Positions 26,583 through 36,582 are shown, numbered from the stretch's first letter. The stretch: 64,000 nt of DNA from Paenibacillus eucommiae (GCF_017874215.1 NZ_JAGGLB010000010.1:124001-188000), one strand, 5' to 3'. The notes: generated by a model not told the origin, from the sequence alone. Numbers and translations are program-made.

Positions 26583-28274
26583 TTAAATATCCAAATCTGT
26601 CACTGCCCCTTTAGAGGCTGAGGAGACAAGTCGTGCATATTTGGCCAGCACTCCAGATGGAAATTTGAGCGGAGGCTTGATCCAATTTTTCGCTCTTTCC
26701 TCCAATTGTTCAGCGGATACCTCGAAATTAATCTCCTGAGTCTCGCTATCAATGGTGATGATATCCCCCTCATGCAATAAAGCAATCGGGCCGCCAACCT
26801 GAGCTTCAGGAGCGACATGACCGACTACAAACCCATGCGATCCCCCAGAGAATCTTCCATCTGTGAGAAGTGCGACGTCGCCGCCGAGACCTTTTCCTAC
26901 GATCATTGCTGTGATGGAAAGCATTTCAGGCATCCCAGGCCCGCCTTTGGGACCAGCATAGCGGATGACCAGTACGTCACCTTTACGGATTTCATCATTT
27001 ACAATTGCCTGTGTTGCTTCATCCTCACTGTTATACACGCGGGCTGGACCTGTAAAACGAAGCTTTTTCAAGCCAGACATTTTGGCTACTGCCCCTTCAG
27101 GAGCAAGATTACCTTTCAGTAGAACCAGCGGGCCGTTAGGCTTCAGTGGATTATCGAACGATCTGACAACGTCCTGCTGATCGCTGAGCGGCTGAACATC
27201 TGCCAGATTTTCTGCGATAGTTTTTCCTGTTACCGTTAAGCAATCACCATGCAGTAACCCTTGATCAAGGAGCAGCTTCATGACCGCGGGGACACCTCCG
27301 GCATCATTTAGATCCTGCATCATGTAACGGCCGCTTGGCTTCAGATCAGCCAGATGCGGAACCTTTTGACGAATACGCTCAAAATCATCAATAGTTAAAT
27401 CAACTTGAACAGAATGTGCCATAGCCAAAAGGTGTAGAAACGCATTGGTTGAGCCTCCAAGAGCCATAACTACAGTGATCGCATTCTCAAATGCATGTTT
27501 CGTCATGATATCTCTCGGATAGATCCTCTTCTTAAGAAGCTCTACCACCATCTTCCCTGCTTCTATGCACTCCGCGGCCTTATTGTTGGCAATAGCAGCT
27601 GTAGATGATGACCCCGGCAAGCTCATTCCAAGTGCTTCCGCAGCCGAAGCCATCGTATTTGCTGTATACATCCCACCGCAAGCGCCGGCACCCGGGCATA
27701 CATGACATTCGATTTCATGTAATTCTTCATCGGTCATTTTCCCATCATGGTATTGGCCTACGGCTTCAAAAGCAGTCACAATGTTAACATCCTGACCGTT
27801 AAGTTTACCCGGCTGAATGGTACCGCCATACACGTAAATCGCAGGAAGATTCATGCGTCCGATGGCCATTAAACAAGCGGGAGTGTTTTTATCACAGCCT
27901 CCGATAGCGACTAATCCGTCAAAACGCTCGGCATTTACGACGATTTCAATCGAATCTGCGATAATCTCCCGGCTTGGAAGTGAGAAGAGCATGCCTTCAT
28001 GTCCCATAGAAATCCCATCAGATACCGTGATAGTGTTGAAAATAAGTGGAGCCCCTCCGTTCGCTTGAACCCCCTTCTTTGCTTCTCTAGCTAATACATC
28101 AATATGCATATTACAAGGAGTTACTTCGCTCCAAGTGCTGGCAACACCAATCATTGGCTTCTTAAAATCCTCATCCTTGAAACCTACAGCACGGAGCATT
28201 GCCCTGTTGGGCACCCGATTAACACCTTCGCTGATAACCTTGCTGCGAATCCTTAAGTCTTCTTTATTCTGCAT
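26583..28274 (-). CDS. ilvD: Dihydroxy-acid dehydratase
   Basis: The 563-residue enzyme dehydrates 2,3-dihydroxy-3-methylbutanoate and -pentanoate to the 2-oxo acids that precede valine, leucine and isoleucine, in the cytoplasm. The family's iron-sulfur and metal residues are present: Cys54 in VTPCNMH, GGCDKNTPAC (Cys127) and ECHVCPGAGACGG (Cys199). The length is normal for IlvD. GGAGGAG precedes the ATG. It stands alone, away from ilvBNC, with its own promoter and terminator. I found no T-box leader in the 238 bp upstream. Confidence 0.96.
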   Translation of the reverse strand: MQNKEDLRIRSKVISEGVNRVPNRAMLRAVGFKDEDFKKPMIGVASTWSEVTPCNMHIDVLAREAKKGVQANGGAPLIFNTITVSDGISMGHEGMLFSLPSREIIADSIEIVVNAERFDGLVAIGGCDKNTPACLMAIGRMNLPAIYVYGGTIQPGKLNGQDVNIVTAFEAVGQYHDGKMTDEELHEIECHVCPGAGACGGMYTANTMASAAEALGMSLPGSSSTAAIANNKAAECIEAGKMVVELLKKRIYPRDIMTKHAFENAITVVMALGGSTNAFLHLLAMAHSVQVDLTIDDFERIRQKVPHLADLKPSGRYMMQDLNDAGGVPAVMKLLLDQGLLHGDCLTVTGKTIAENLADVQPLSDQQDVVRSFDNPLKPNGPLVLLKGNLAPEGAVAKMSGLKKLRFTGPARVYNSEDEATQAIVNDEIRKGDVLVIRYAGPKGGPGMPEMLSITAMIVGKGLGGDVALLTDGRFSGGSHGFVVGHVAPEAQVGGPIALLHEGDIITIDSETQEINFEVSAEQLEERAKNWIKPPLKFPSGVLAKYARLVSSASKGAVTDLDI

Positions 28275-28357
28275 GTTAGTTTCTCCTCCTCTAATATTTT
28301 CATGTGATCGTGATAATTACAATGCACCCTACACTTTCAGCTCTTTTACTTATATGC

Positions 28358-28386
28358 AATATATCGCATACATATATTTTAGTCAA
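28358..28386 (-). promoter_or_regulatory. SigA-type promoter of ilvD
   Basis: On the minus strand TTGACT (28381-28386) and TATATT (28358-28363) are separated by exactly 17 bp, 84 bp upstream of the ilvD ATG. A near-palindrome (ATGCGATATATTGCAT) overlaps the -10 element and could be an operator. Confidence 0.65.
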
Positions 28387-28437
28387 GAACTATACTCCTC
28401 TTAGTTAGAAAGTGCAAAAAAAAAGCCTGTATTTCCA

Positions 28438-28489
28438 TTGAGACTAAATCTTTCTACCCTTATAATGAGTGATAATGATTATTATTATT
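28438..28489 (+). promoter_or_regulatory. Promoter with Fur box
   Basis: TTGAGA (28438-28443) and TATAAT (28461-28466) are 17 bp apart. Directly downstream TGATAATGATTATTA (28470-28484) matches the 7-1-7 Fur consensus TGATAATNATTATCA at 14 of 15 positions. The site covers the expected transcription start of the siderophore-binding protein gene, so iron-loaded Fur should repress it. Confidence 0.8.
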
Positions 28490-28512
28490 ACTAAACAAAA
28501 GGGGTATGCAAA

Positions 28513-29469
28513 TTGGTAAGGATCCAAACAACTTCCGCACGACTATGCCTGCTAGGCATCATTTTTCTTTTACTCGCTGCCTGCAGCAGTAAGCAAACCG
28601 ACATTTCTACCCCTCCCACGCGCTCCTTTGAGCATGCGGCTGGTAAGACCGAGGTGCCTGTTAAGCCTCTGCGCGTTGCCTCAGACCAGCATATGGGCCA
28701 ACTGCTGAAGCTGGGCATTAAACCGGTTGCTGTTCGTGAGAATATGCTCAAGGAAGCATGGATTCCCTATGCTAATCTGGATGAGCAGGCGCTTGAAGGC
28801 ATTGAGGATTTGGGAGGCTTCCCGCTTAATCTGGAGAAGCTTACTCTAGTGGAGCCGGACCTGATTATTAGTGCGCTGCCGAATAACCAGGAACAATATA
28901 GCAAAATCGCACCTACGGTCCATATCCCCTACTGGTCAGAAAGCTATAAAACACCTATGGACAAGCTGCTCAAAATTGCCAGTCTGTTCGACAAAACAGC
29001 AGTAGCAGAAAATTGGATCAAAGAATTTGAAGGAAAGCTGGCGGATGCGCAAAAGAAAATTGCTGATGCTGGTAAATTGAAGGAAGGACAAACCGTATCC
29101 GTCATGGCTGTTTTTGACAAAAATGTGTTTGTTTTCGGTCCTAATGGGGCATACGGCGGGTATATGATCTATGATTACCTTAAGCTGAAGCCAACTGACA
29201 AAGTTGAGGAGCTGCGTAATAAAGATATGGGCAGTGCCGAGCTGTCGCTGGAAGCTGTTCCTGAATATATGGGTGACCATGCTTTTATTACTGTTGTGAA
29301 TGAGGACAAAGCGAAAGAATTGCTGGAAAGTGATTTTTGGAAAAGTATCCCTGCTGTCATGAATGAGCAAGTCTATTTCTATGATTCGAAAATTTTTGCA
29401 ATGGATGATCCTTATTCGTTGGAAGCTCAGCTTGATGCTATCGTAAACCTGCTGACAGGTGCCAAATAG
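28513..29469 (+). CDS. Iron-siderophore ABC transporter substrate-binding lipoprotein
   Basis: This 318-residue FecB/FhuD-type binding protein has a lipoprotein signal ending LLLAACSS (Cys24). It shows the class III binding-protein features VEPDLIISALPNNQEQY and a long linking helix near 165-195. The start is TTG at 28513 with AAAAGGGG 8 bp upstream. It should bind a ferric siderophore outside the cell. No permease or ATPase gene is near, so it must share one encoded elsewhere. It is related to the C-terminal half of the next gene's product, including matching ADQ-MGQLLKLG and DDPYSLE/EDPYSLD segments. Confidence 0.9.
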   Translation: MVRIQTTSARLCLLGIIFLLLAACSSKQTDISTPPTRSFEHAAGKTEVPVKPLRVASDQHMGQLLKLGIKPVAVRENMLKEAWIPYANLDEQALEGIEDLGGFPLNLEKLTLVEPDLIISALPNNQEQYSKIAPTVHIPYWSESYKTPMDKLLKIASLFDKTAVAENWIKEFEGKLADAQKKIADAGKLKEGQTVSVMAVFDKNVFVFGPNGAYGGYMIYDYLKLKPTDKVEELRNKDMGSAELSLEAVPEYMGDHAFITVVNEDKAKELLESDFWKSIPAVMNEQVYFYDSKIFAMDDPYSLEAQLDAIVNLLTGAK

Positions 29470-29600
29470 CCCTCGCAGCGAGCATGCCTTTGACCATGAA
29501 CCTGTTCTCCACACTCTTGTGGATTACGGGTTTCTTAGGTATCATTGGGATACGAACACAGCCATAAACAGAACAGAAAAGAAAGAAAGGAAGGAAACTT

Positions 29601-31265
29601 ATGATCGAAAGACGGGATCAGACAGGGCACACGCCGCGTTCCATTTCCTTTACACTTCTTCATATAGAGCAATACGATACGTCTGGAGATCAGCAGTTAT
29701 CCCGTTATACGATAAATCAACCAACATTAATTGCAATAATCCGGGGCTGCCTTCATGTTGAAGCTGATGATATGAAGCTGGACCTGCATCCGGGAGAGCT
29801 GTTATCGCTTGCCTCACCTGCCATCGTTCAGATAAGCAGCACAGCTGGGCTTCCTTCCTCCTGTTATATCATCTCCTATGCCATACAACAAACAGGCGAT
29901 CTGGAAGTGAAATCCGATATAAGCACTAGTCAATCCTCAGCGCCCCACTCCCCCTTCTTCCCTCACCAAGAGGTGTGGAAGGTTTCTTGGCAGCGACTCG
30001 CGAGAGGATTGGAACAGCTCTGCAAAGATAGATGGAGCACTGACCCCATGCAGCAGTTGGCCAATCACTTACATTTTCAGGAATGGATCATGTTCATTCT
30101 CTCGGAACGCAACCTGCTTCATGGCAAGGAGCAGGACAGCAAGAAAGCCGTTGAACATGCCATTGAATATATGCATGCCGCTTATCATGAAGACATTACA
30201 GTTGATAAGCTGGCCGCTGAGGCCAGAATTAGCCGAAGACGATTTACCGAGCTGTTTCGAAAGTTAACAAATAGGAGTGTCACTGATTACTTAACCGAGC
30301 TTCGAATTCAAGAAGCCAAGAAACTGCTGCTCGCTGGTGGTCAGTTATCTTACATTGCACGGACAGTCGGTTATCGGGATGAGTTTTATTTCAATCGCCG
30401 CTTCAAGCAGACTGTAGGAGAGTCCCCCCGCCAATATGCTAAGAACAAGCAGGGGCTGCTTCGGAGCTTCACACTCCCATCAAGTCCGCAGCGTGTCGTC
30501 GCTGATCAATATATGGGACAGCTGCTGAAGCTGGGGGTTATTCCTGTTGGCGCCCGAACGGGTATGCTCAGGAAAGAATTCATTGCTGCCTATCAGAAAA
30601 GCAGCTGCAGCTTGCATGGCATCACTGATCTGGGGACTGGCTTTCCAATCAGCCTGCCCCGTATATCCAGACTGCAGCCTGACTTGATAGTGACGCAAAA
30701 TGAACACCAATACGAACAGCTCGAACAAATCGCTCCCACGCTTCTGATCCCTTATCAAAGTACCAGTCCGTTGGAGAAGCTTCGCTTGATAAGCAGTGTT
30801 TTTGACAAAACCGATATGGCAGAACAATGGATTGAGGATTATGAGTGGCGAATTGAACAAGCTCGGTCACAACTTGTTAGCAAACTTGGGTTTGGCTGCT
30901 CCGTCACGAATTTGCTGCTTATAAACGGGCAGCTATTCGTGCTTGGCCAGCATGCAGGATACGGAAGCTTTAGCCTTTATCAAGCCCTGCAGTTGCAAAC
31001 TCCTCCCCTACAGCGGCGGGAGTTGAACGAAAATGCGTTAAGCATGGAAATCCCACTTTCAGCTTTGCCCGCATATGCTGGTGATCATATTTTCATTTCC
31101 ATCTACGGCGACCCTTCCTCGTTGATAGACAGCAGGATTTGGCGAAACCTTCCTGCCGTTATGAAGCGCCGCGTCTACTTTTGCAATCCATACCGATTCG
31201 CCTTTGAAGATCCGTATTCCCTTGATGAGCAGCTTCAAGTCATTACAGCCAGCCTGCTCTCCTGA
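29601..31265 (+). CDS. AraC regulator fused to a siderophore-binding domain (Btr-like)
   Basis: The 554-residue protein joins an N-terminal sensor-like region, an AraC helix-turn-helix pair at about 185-290 (ITVDKLAAEARISRRRFTEL to FYFNRRFKQTVGESPRQY) and a FecB-type binding domain at 290-554. There is no signal peptide, so it is cytoplasmic. This is the architecture of Bacillus Btr, which activates siderophore uptake genes when it binds the imported ferric siderophore. Its binding domain resembles the lipoprotein encoded 131 bp upstream, so both may see the same siderophore. AAGGAAGG precedes the ATG, and it probably shares the Fur-controlled promoter. Confidence 0.9.
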   Translation: MIERRDQTGHTPRSISFTLLHIEQYDTSGDQQLSRYTINQPTLIAIIRGCLHVEADDMKLDLHPGELLSLASPAIVQISSTAGLPSSCYIISYAIQQTGDLEVKSDISTSQSSAPHSPFFPHQEVWKVSWQRLARGLEQLCKDRWSTDPMQQLANHLHFQEWIMFILSERNLLHGKEQDSKKAVEHAIEYMHAAYHEDITVDKLAAEARISRRRFTELFRKLTNRSVTDYLTELRIQEAKKLLLAGGQLSYIARTVGYRDEFYFNRRFKQTVGESPRQYAKNKQGLLRSFTLPSSPQRVVADQYMGQLLKLGVIPVGARTGMLRKEFIAAYQKSSCSLHGITDLGTGFPISLPRISRLQPDLIVTQNEHQYEQLEQIAPTLLIPYQSTSPLEKLRLISSVFDKTDMAEQWIEDYEWRIEQARSQLVSKLGFGCSVTNLLLINGQLFVLGQHAGYGSFSLYQALQLQTPPLQRRELNENALSMEIPLSALPAYAGDHIFISIYGDPSSLIDSRIWRNLPAVMKRRVYFCNPYRFAFEDPYSLDEQLQVITASLLS

Positions 31266-31271
31266 TTTTAT

Positions 31272-32018
31272 CTATAATTGGTTATCTCTAATCATATAGC
31301 CTTGTCCGAGCCTGTTCTCAACGAAACCTGCCATATTGCGTGCCTGGAAGCCGATTGGCTTATTCCTTCCGATAATAATGATATTTTTCTGGTCGCCAAT
31401 CCCTTCAGACGGCAGGTAAAACGATTTGGTATAGGCATATGCTTCACCCAGGGTTTTATGAATAGCGTTGATCAACGAATCATTAATGCCTCTGCCCATT
31501 ATATTCATAATCACAGCTCCCCGGCTTTCGAGCTTTTCCCTGGTCATATTGAAGAATTCACTGGATAATAGATGCCGCGGGGTCCCCTTTTCGGTGAAGG
31601 CGTCCAAAATAATAAAATCATAGGTCTGCGGTTCTTCGCTCCCGAGTATATGACGCCCATCACCTATGATCACATTATCCTTATTATATCCAAAAAAACG
31701 CTTGCTTAGCTCCGCCACCTTGCCATCAAGCTCCGCTATCTTAAAGCGCTTTTCCGAGAAATATCCGGCTATTGTCCCTATCCCATGTCCTATCACAAAT
31801 ACGTTCTCGAAAGACGGCTCGTTAAATTCCATTAAATGGATGATTGCCCTCGGGTATTCAAATAAGATACGTTGCGGATTATTCAAATCCATCGCGCCCT
31901 GTACGGCTTCATTTGAAAACTTCAGGACGCGAAATTTCCCCTTCTCTCCATACAGCTCCGTAGTATCGTAAACCGTTATCTCATGATTATCACTAAGCTC
32001 CCTAAACAGTAAATCCAA
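31272..32018 (-). CDS. Spermidine synthase-like methyltransferase-fold protein
   Basis: The protein (248 residues) has the Rossmann-type aminopropyltransferase/methyltransferase fold: VFVIGHGIGTIAGYF (motif I), KIAELDGKVAELSKRFF, GDGRHIL and YDFIILDAFTEKGTP. It is shorter than SpeE and I see no clear polyamine-binding gate, so its reaction is uncertain. The start is most likely the TTG at 32016-32018: AAGGAG lies 9 bp upstream and no in-frame ATG is near. It is convergent with the Btr-like gene, 6 bp away. Confidence 0.75.
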   Translation of the reverse strand: MDLLFRELSDNHEITVYDTTELYGEKGKFRVLKFSNEAVQGAMDLNNPQRILFEYPRAIIHLMEFNEPSFENVFVIGHGIGTIAGYFSEKRFKIAELDGKVAELSKRFFGYNKDNVIIGDGRHILGSEEPQTYDFIILDAFTEKGTPRHLLSSEFFNMTREKLESRGAVIMNIMGRGINDSLINAIHKTLGEAYAYTKSFYLPSEGIGDQKNIIIIGRNKPIGFQARNMAGFVENRLGQGYMIRDNQL

Positions 32019-32184
32019 GTCATCAATCTCCTTCAAATCAAAAGGTTATTGCGCAGCCGCAGGGGCCACCCTTCCCCCTTTTCAATCCGGTCCATGCTTG
32101 GCATGAACGGGCATGAACGCTAACTGCTTCTTGGTTACAGTATACCAGCTTTAAACAAACCTATGAACTTCCGAACAATTGAGA

Positions 32185-32700
32185 AAACGCCTTGCGGGGT
32201 CCTTTGATGAGCGTGTTCGTGACGTGGGAGCGTTGCGGAGGTAAGGGCTGTGGGCTCCAGCCGCTGTTAAAGATTTGTTCCCTTGAATGAAATGAATGAG
32301 GAGGTAGGAACAAATCTTTAAAGGCGGACGCTATCGCTCTTCCGCCCACACCCCTTACCTCTCTCAGCTACAATCGCACGAACACCAAGCTCAAACGGAC
32401 AGCCAGCAAGGGTTTTTCTTTGGGTTAGAGGAGATTTCCTAGCTGGCGCAGGCGCTGGTGATGAAGAGCGCACCCAGGTGAGAAGGACCTGCTCCTTTAA
32501 CGATGTTTTTCATCGTTAAAAGCATCAGGTCCTCCCCACATCCTTACTTTAACGATGTTTTTTCATCGTTAAAATCCCTTTTAGCCACCCTGTGAGGCCA
32601 TCCGTCCTCTTTTAACGATGAAAATCATCATTATCGTGACCGATGACCTGGAAACACTTGCTTTAACGATCAAAAACATCGTTAAGTCAAGCACAAAGCA
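32185..32700. repeat. Long foldback/four-palindrome repeat, copy D
   Basis: This copy fills the space between the spermidine-synthase-like gene and the GH38 gene. It carries the AACGCCTTGCGGGGTCC end, both TTAAAGATTTGTTCC/GGAACAAATCTTTAA arms, GTAAGGGCTGTGGG pairing with CCCACACCCCTTAC, and four palindromes at 32496-32520, 32548-32573, 32611-32634 and 32662-32685. Start spacings are 52, 63 and 51 bp. The fourth palindrome has GATC instead of GATG, as in copy E, which suggests D and E are close relatives. Confidence 0.87.
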
Positions 32701-32742
32701 CACGATTGCCCGGATCATCATACTCATGCTTCGCTCCACTCA

Positions 32743-35421
32743 CTAACTATCTCCATCTTCCAAGAAGTGTACACGATACGTCTGAATTTCCCAGGCTTTT
32801 AGCTGAATGTCAAATCCGTCCTTTTCATGTAACAGAGCTTCGCTGCCTTCCTCATTCAAATTCACCTTCATCACATTTCTTACCACATGGCTGGATGAGA
32901 AACGAGCTGTTGAACTGTCGGAGGACATATTGCAGCAGCGGACGATGATCTCGTTCTTGCTCCCATTCTCGGGTTGCTTCAGTGCGCTTAGGCAAATATT
33001 CGATTCAGATAATTGAAAATGGCTCGTCGGAGCTGCAATCGTGTACGCTTCCCCGATTTTGGCGGACCAGGTACGTACTCCTGCTTGAAGCGCATCTTGC
33101 AGACGAACCAGATCCGCGTAAGAAGTACTTTGATCCATTGGGGCAATGACGTATTTATAGTTCAGCTTGCCAATCAATTGACCGCCTTCTTCCCCGTTCG
33201 ATTCCACCGTCCTCCTGAAGGAACGCAGCAAGGTTACATGGATGGTTCCATACTCATCATCAATTGCAGCACACTCATGCAGGCCGTATGCGGACACGAA
33301 CGCAAGTCCATTCCCGTCTGAACCCCGTTTCCCCACAATTCCACCCATCTGCCTCTCGGCTACCGCACATTCCTTCCAGTCCTGTGTGCTCGTATCTACG
33401 CCTGTCGGTCGTTCCATGAAAGCATAAGGCTGGTTCACGAAGTAGGTGTCAGACTGACAGCCTGTCGGCAATGATACGCGCAGCCTGTGATCACGGACGT
33501 TGTTCTCCACTACCGTTTCCACATCCACATAGGCTGCGCCTTGGGATAAGCCTATTTTGGAGCGAATCGTAAGAGCTGTCATCTCTGCCGAACGAATGAA
33601 ACCATAAGGAAGCTCCTCGATCCGGCTCGGGACCATGATGGTGTGGGTAATCTGGAATACTGTACGCACCGGACCATTCTCTATTCGCTCGATGATGCAC
33701 GGGGCACCATAACTGGAGATAAGCCGGTCTTCTACAGGGTTGGCATGATTATAACCGTCTCCGATTTCCCCATCATCGAGATAGCTCAACAGATGCTCGT
33801 AGCGGCTGCCGCTGGCCTTGTTATAGATGTTAATCGTCCCGTCGTTATCGATGCTTAGTTTCAGATGCTCGTTCTCCACTTCACGCTCATGACGAGACAT
33901 CACCTGTAAATAACGGCATGTTCCCTCGAAAGGCACAACATCGTATTCCGCATAGCCCATTGCTGGCAGGTCCGCCTCGAACGAGATCGTATGGCGATTG
34001 TATGCCCCTACTTTCTGATTAAACGCACGATACTTCCAGTTTTTGCGCATGCTGACCAGCCCGTAGGGCACTTCCTCCCCAAGATGGTTATGCAGCTTGA
34101 AGCTATTTTTAGCCTCGTAGCCATAGTGGACTTCATTTTTGAACGGATAGTTCACAGGCAGGTCCAGATCAACTGTAACTACTGTGCGTCTGGCAAAAGG
34201 AAGCGGATTCCATATACTTATTACATTGCGCCAGCTGCCCTCTGAGGGGACGTACTTATTAGCTTCTTGATTCATCACATCACGGACGAGCTGCTCGGAT
34301 ATCCCGGCAGATTGATCAAAGCGGTATCGCATATCCTGATGCACCTGATCAATCGAGCAGCCGCAGATGGAATCATGCGGATGATTCTGGATCAAATAGG
34401 TCCACGCCAAATCCACATAAGTTTTCTGGAGCGCTTTTCCTTTGAGCGCAGCTAGTGCGGTTAATGGCTCGACCCATTTCTCCAGCAGTGTTTGACAATT
34501 GTCATTCGCCTGCTTGAGAGGATAATAGCTGGATAAAATGTTGGGCAGCAGACGATTGAACCCTTTCTTCTTCGTCGACTCGTTCAATTCACCTGTCCTG
34601 ACCGTCATCTGATCCCGGTATTGCTCCAACTGGACGCCCATCTGCTCTATATTGACATGCTTGAACTCAGCTTCCGGATACAACCGTCTCAACGTCTCAA
34701 GCACGTTGTTCGTATCTTTGCGAATATGCCCGTGGTCGCAGCTATCCATTAACAGATGCACCGGGAAAGGACTCCTTTTCAGCTCAAAATCAGTACGCTC
34801 CTTCAAAAAAGCATCCTTCTCTTCCCCAGAGAGTTTCTTGCTATCCGCTTCGTTAAGTGCTACCAGGAATGCCCCATACATACCTTCATCTTGCAGCTTG
34901 AACGTAATGCATTCACTCCCGTCAGGAGACCGCCACAGGAAATGAGCAGGGACGGTATGGTCGTTAACACCTCTTCCAACTACTGCATGCGAGATGCCAA
35001 AGCCGTTGAAAATTTGTGGCATTTGCGCAATGTGACCGAATATATCACACAAATATCCGTATTTCCAGGCTTCAGTGCCCCATTCACCGCTTATATGAAT
35101 GCCTTTGATTAGATTGCGAATCAAGCTTTCCCCAGATAACAAATATTCATCAGGCATCACATACCAAGGACCAATAATAATACGTCTGTCTTGGATCAGC
35201 TTCTGCAGCCGCCCCCGCTTCCCGGGCTCGATCTCCAGGAAATCCTCCAGTACGATCGTCTGACCGTCCAGGTGAAACACAGCGAAGTCCGGTTGCGATT
35301 CCAGCACCTCGATTAAATCATTCATCATCGTCACTAACCGGTAGCGGAACCCTTGGAACGATTGATACCACTCCCTGTCCCAATGCGTTCCAGAATAATA
35401 GTATATGGTTTTCGGCGTCAC
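32743..35421 (-). CDS. Alpha-mannosidase, glycoside hydrolase family 38
   Basis: The 892-residue enzyme begins with the GH38 zinc-site motif THWDREWYQ (His13, Asp15) and has the nucleophile region KYGYLCDIFGHIAQM with Asp126. A further His-rich stretch, NHPHDSICGCS, fits the zinc ligands. The long beta-rich C-terminal part is usual for the family. There is no signal peptide, so it should hydrolyse alpha-mannosides (possibly phosphorylated or oligomeric) in the cytoplasm. It is the last gene of the ABC transporter operon starting at 39894 and follows the Gfo oxidoreductase, which suggests breakdown of an imported mannose-containing oligosaccharide. Confidence 0.92.
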   Translation of the reverse strand: MTPKTIYYYSGTHWDREWYQSFQGFRYRLVTMMNDLIEVLESQPDFAVFHLDGQTIVLEDFLEIEPGKRGRLQKLIQDRRIIIGPWYVMPDEYLLSGESLIRNLIKGIHISGEWGTEAWKYGYLCDIFGHIAQMPQIFNGFGISHAVVGRGVNDHTVPAHFLWRSPDGSECITFKLQDEGMYGAFLVALNEADSKKLSGEEKDAFLKERTDFELKRSPFPVHLLMDSCDHGHIRKDTNNVLETLRRLYPEAEFKHVNIEQMGVQLEQYRDQMTVRTGELNESTKKKGFNRLLPNILSSYYPLKQANDNCQTLLEKWVEPLTALAALKGKALQKTYVDLAWTYLIQNHPHDSICGCSIDQVHQDMRYRFDQSAGISEQLVRDVMNQEANKYVPSEGSWRNVISIWNPLPFARRTVVTVDLDLPVNYPFKNEVHYGYEAKNSFKLHNHLGEEVPYGLVSMRKNWKYRAFNQKVGAYNRHTISFEADLPAMGYAEYDVVPFEGTCRYLQVMSRHEREVENEHLKLSIDNDGTINIYNKASGSRYEHLLSYLDDGEIGDGYNHANPVEDRLISSYGAPCIIERIENGPVRTVFQITHTIMVPSRIEELPYGFIRSAEMTALTIRSKIGLSQGAAYVDVETVVENNVRDHRLRVSLPTGCQSDTYFVNQPYAFMERPTGVDTSTQDWKECAVAERQMGGIVGKRGSDGNGLAFVSAYGLHECAAIDDEYGTIHVTLLRSFRRTVESNGEEGGQLIGKLNYKYVIAPMDQSTSYADLVRLQDALQAGVRTWSAKIGEAYTIAAPTSHFQLSESNICLSALKQPENGSKNEIIVRCCNMSSDSSTARFSSSHVVRNVMKVNLNEEGSEALLHEKDGFDIQLKAWEIQTYRVHFLEDGDS

Positions 35422-35469
35422 TTTTCATAACCTCCCGTTACTTCATATAAACACGTTCCTTTTTGGGGA

Positions 35470-36582
35470 CTAAGATGTAACACGCTCCCAATCTTCACCC
35501 AGTCCAAGTCCGCGTAAATCAGCGAAGGTGTTGTTCAGCTCTGCCTCGTACAAGCGCCAAACAACGCGAAGTCCCTGCAAGCTTGCTGGTCCATCTGTCA
35601 TCGGACGCGAACCGTCCCGGATACAATCCAGAAAATGTCCAATTTCGAAATGCGTAAATTTACTGGACATGTTCATGTCGAGCAGTACGGTCGTCCGTGA
35701 TTCTGTATCCAGATTCGCACGCTCTTCTTTGATATGTGTGTGCAAATAGAGCTTTTGATCTGCAAGGTGAATCTCCAGCATGCCTTCCGTGCAATGCGCA
35801 TGAATGCTCCACCCGAGCCGGGTACCTCTGGCTCCCCATGTCCCGAAGTGATAACCCAGCGCTCCGCTCTCAAACTCAATCGTTACATTGCTGGTACCTT
35901 CCTTTTCCATCCAAGGTGTACCAAAGTTTGTGCCTAAATGAATACCTCTTACAGGCTTGCCCAGGAACCAGAGCAGCAGATCGACATAGTGGCAGCCATG
36001 ACTGAAAAACTGCCCTCCGCCTAATCGCTCAGCCGATGTTGCCCAGTGACCTTCCGGATACTTCGTGAACTGCTCCGTCCAAATTGACATTTGAAAGCAG
36101 TCGCCATAAGCTTTGCTGTCAATCAACTCCTTCATCATCCGCACAGCCGGGAAGAATCGAACCGGATAAGCAGTCATCAGCACTTTGCCTGTCTCCTCAG
36201 CAGTACGAATCAGCTCGATGCATTCTTCCTCTGTGTTGCACATCGGTTTTTCCATTAATACGTGTTTGCCAGCTTTCAAGCAGGTCATTCCGACCTCAAA
36301 GTGCAAATCATGTGGTAAAACTACGAGTACAGCATCGACGGCATCCAGCAGCTCGTGATAGTCCGTGACGAAGAGGGAAGCTCCAGTAAGTTCCGCCGCT
36401 TCACGCGCTCTTTCCTCGATAATGTCACATGTTGCGGTGATAATCATCCGATCACTCAGCTCCTGATATCCGCTGCTATGTGTACCCGCCATGCCCCCGC
36501 AGCCAATAACCCCCAAACGTATTTTACCCGTGTTATTTATGCTGTTTGTGCTGTTTGCGTTAGTAGTGTTATTCGTACTCAT
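35470..36582 (-). CDS. Gfo/Idh/MocA family oxidoreductase, paralogue 2
   Basis: The 370-residue protein is a near copy of the one at 10646-11755. It has the same GVIGCGGMAGTHS dinucleotide site, GKHVLMEKPM catalytic Lys motif and FSHGCHYVDLLLW segment, and even the same C-terminal GLGLGEDWERV. Differences are scattered conservative changes plus a rearranged Asn/Thr/Ser-rich N-terminus. It lies between the permease and the GH38 gene. The same enzyme in two separate transport operons suggests that both bring in glycosides processed by a common oxidation step. Confidence 0.9.
   Translation of the reverse strand: MSTNNTTNANSTNSINNTGKIRLGVIGCGGMAGTHSSGYQELSDRMIITATCDIIEERAREAAELTGASLFVTDYHELLDAVDAVLVVLPHDLHFEVGMTCLKAGKHVLMEKPMCNTEEECIELIRTAEETGKVLMTAYPVRFFPAVRMMKELIDSKAYGDCFQMSIWTEQFTKYPEGHWATSAERLGGGQFFSHGCHYVDLLLWFLGKPVRGIHLGTNFGTPWMEKEGTSNVTIEFESGALGYHFGTWGARGTRLGWSIHAHCTEGMLEIHLADQKLYLHTHIKEERANLDTESRTTVLLDMNMSSKFTHFEIGHFLDCIRDGSRPMTDGPASLQGLRVVWRLYEAELNNTFADLRGLGLGEDWERVTS

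Noticed and set aside
28275..28357. T-box or other riboswitch leader for ilvD
   Set aside because: The transcribed leader predicted from the promoter is less than 90 bases, too short for a T-box. I saw no T-box consensus sequence or terminator stem.
29470..29600. Small 23-codon hydrophobic frame between the two siderophore genes
   Set aside because: An ATG near 29498 opens a short hydrophobic peptide, but no ribosome site precedes it and it resembles no known product.
32034..32036. TTG at 32034-32036 as start of the spermidine-synthase-like gene
   Set aside because: The AAGGAG ribosome site lies inside this reading, after the TTG. The TTG at 32016-32018 has correct spacing and matches where relatives begin.
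32161..32349. Short frames at the outer end of the long repeats (also near 25727-25960 and 60198-60428)
   Set aside because: They arise from the repeat family itself, occur in similar form in several copies with different ends, and lack ribosome sites.
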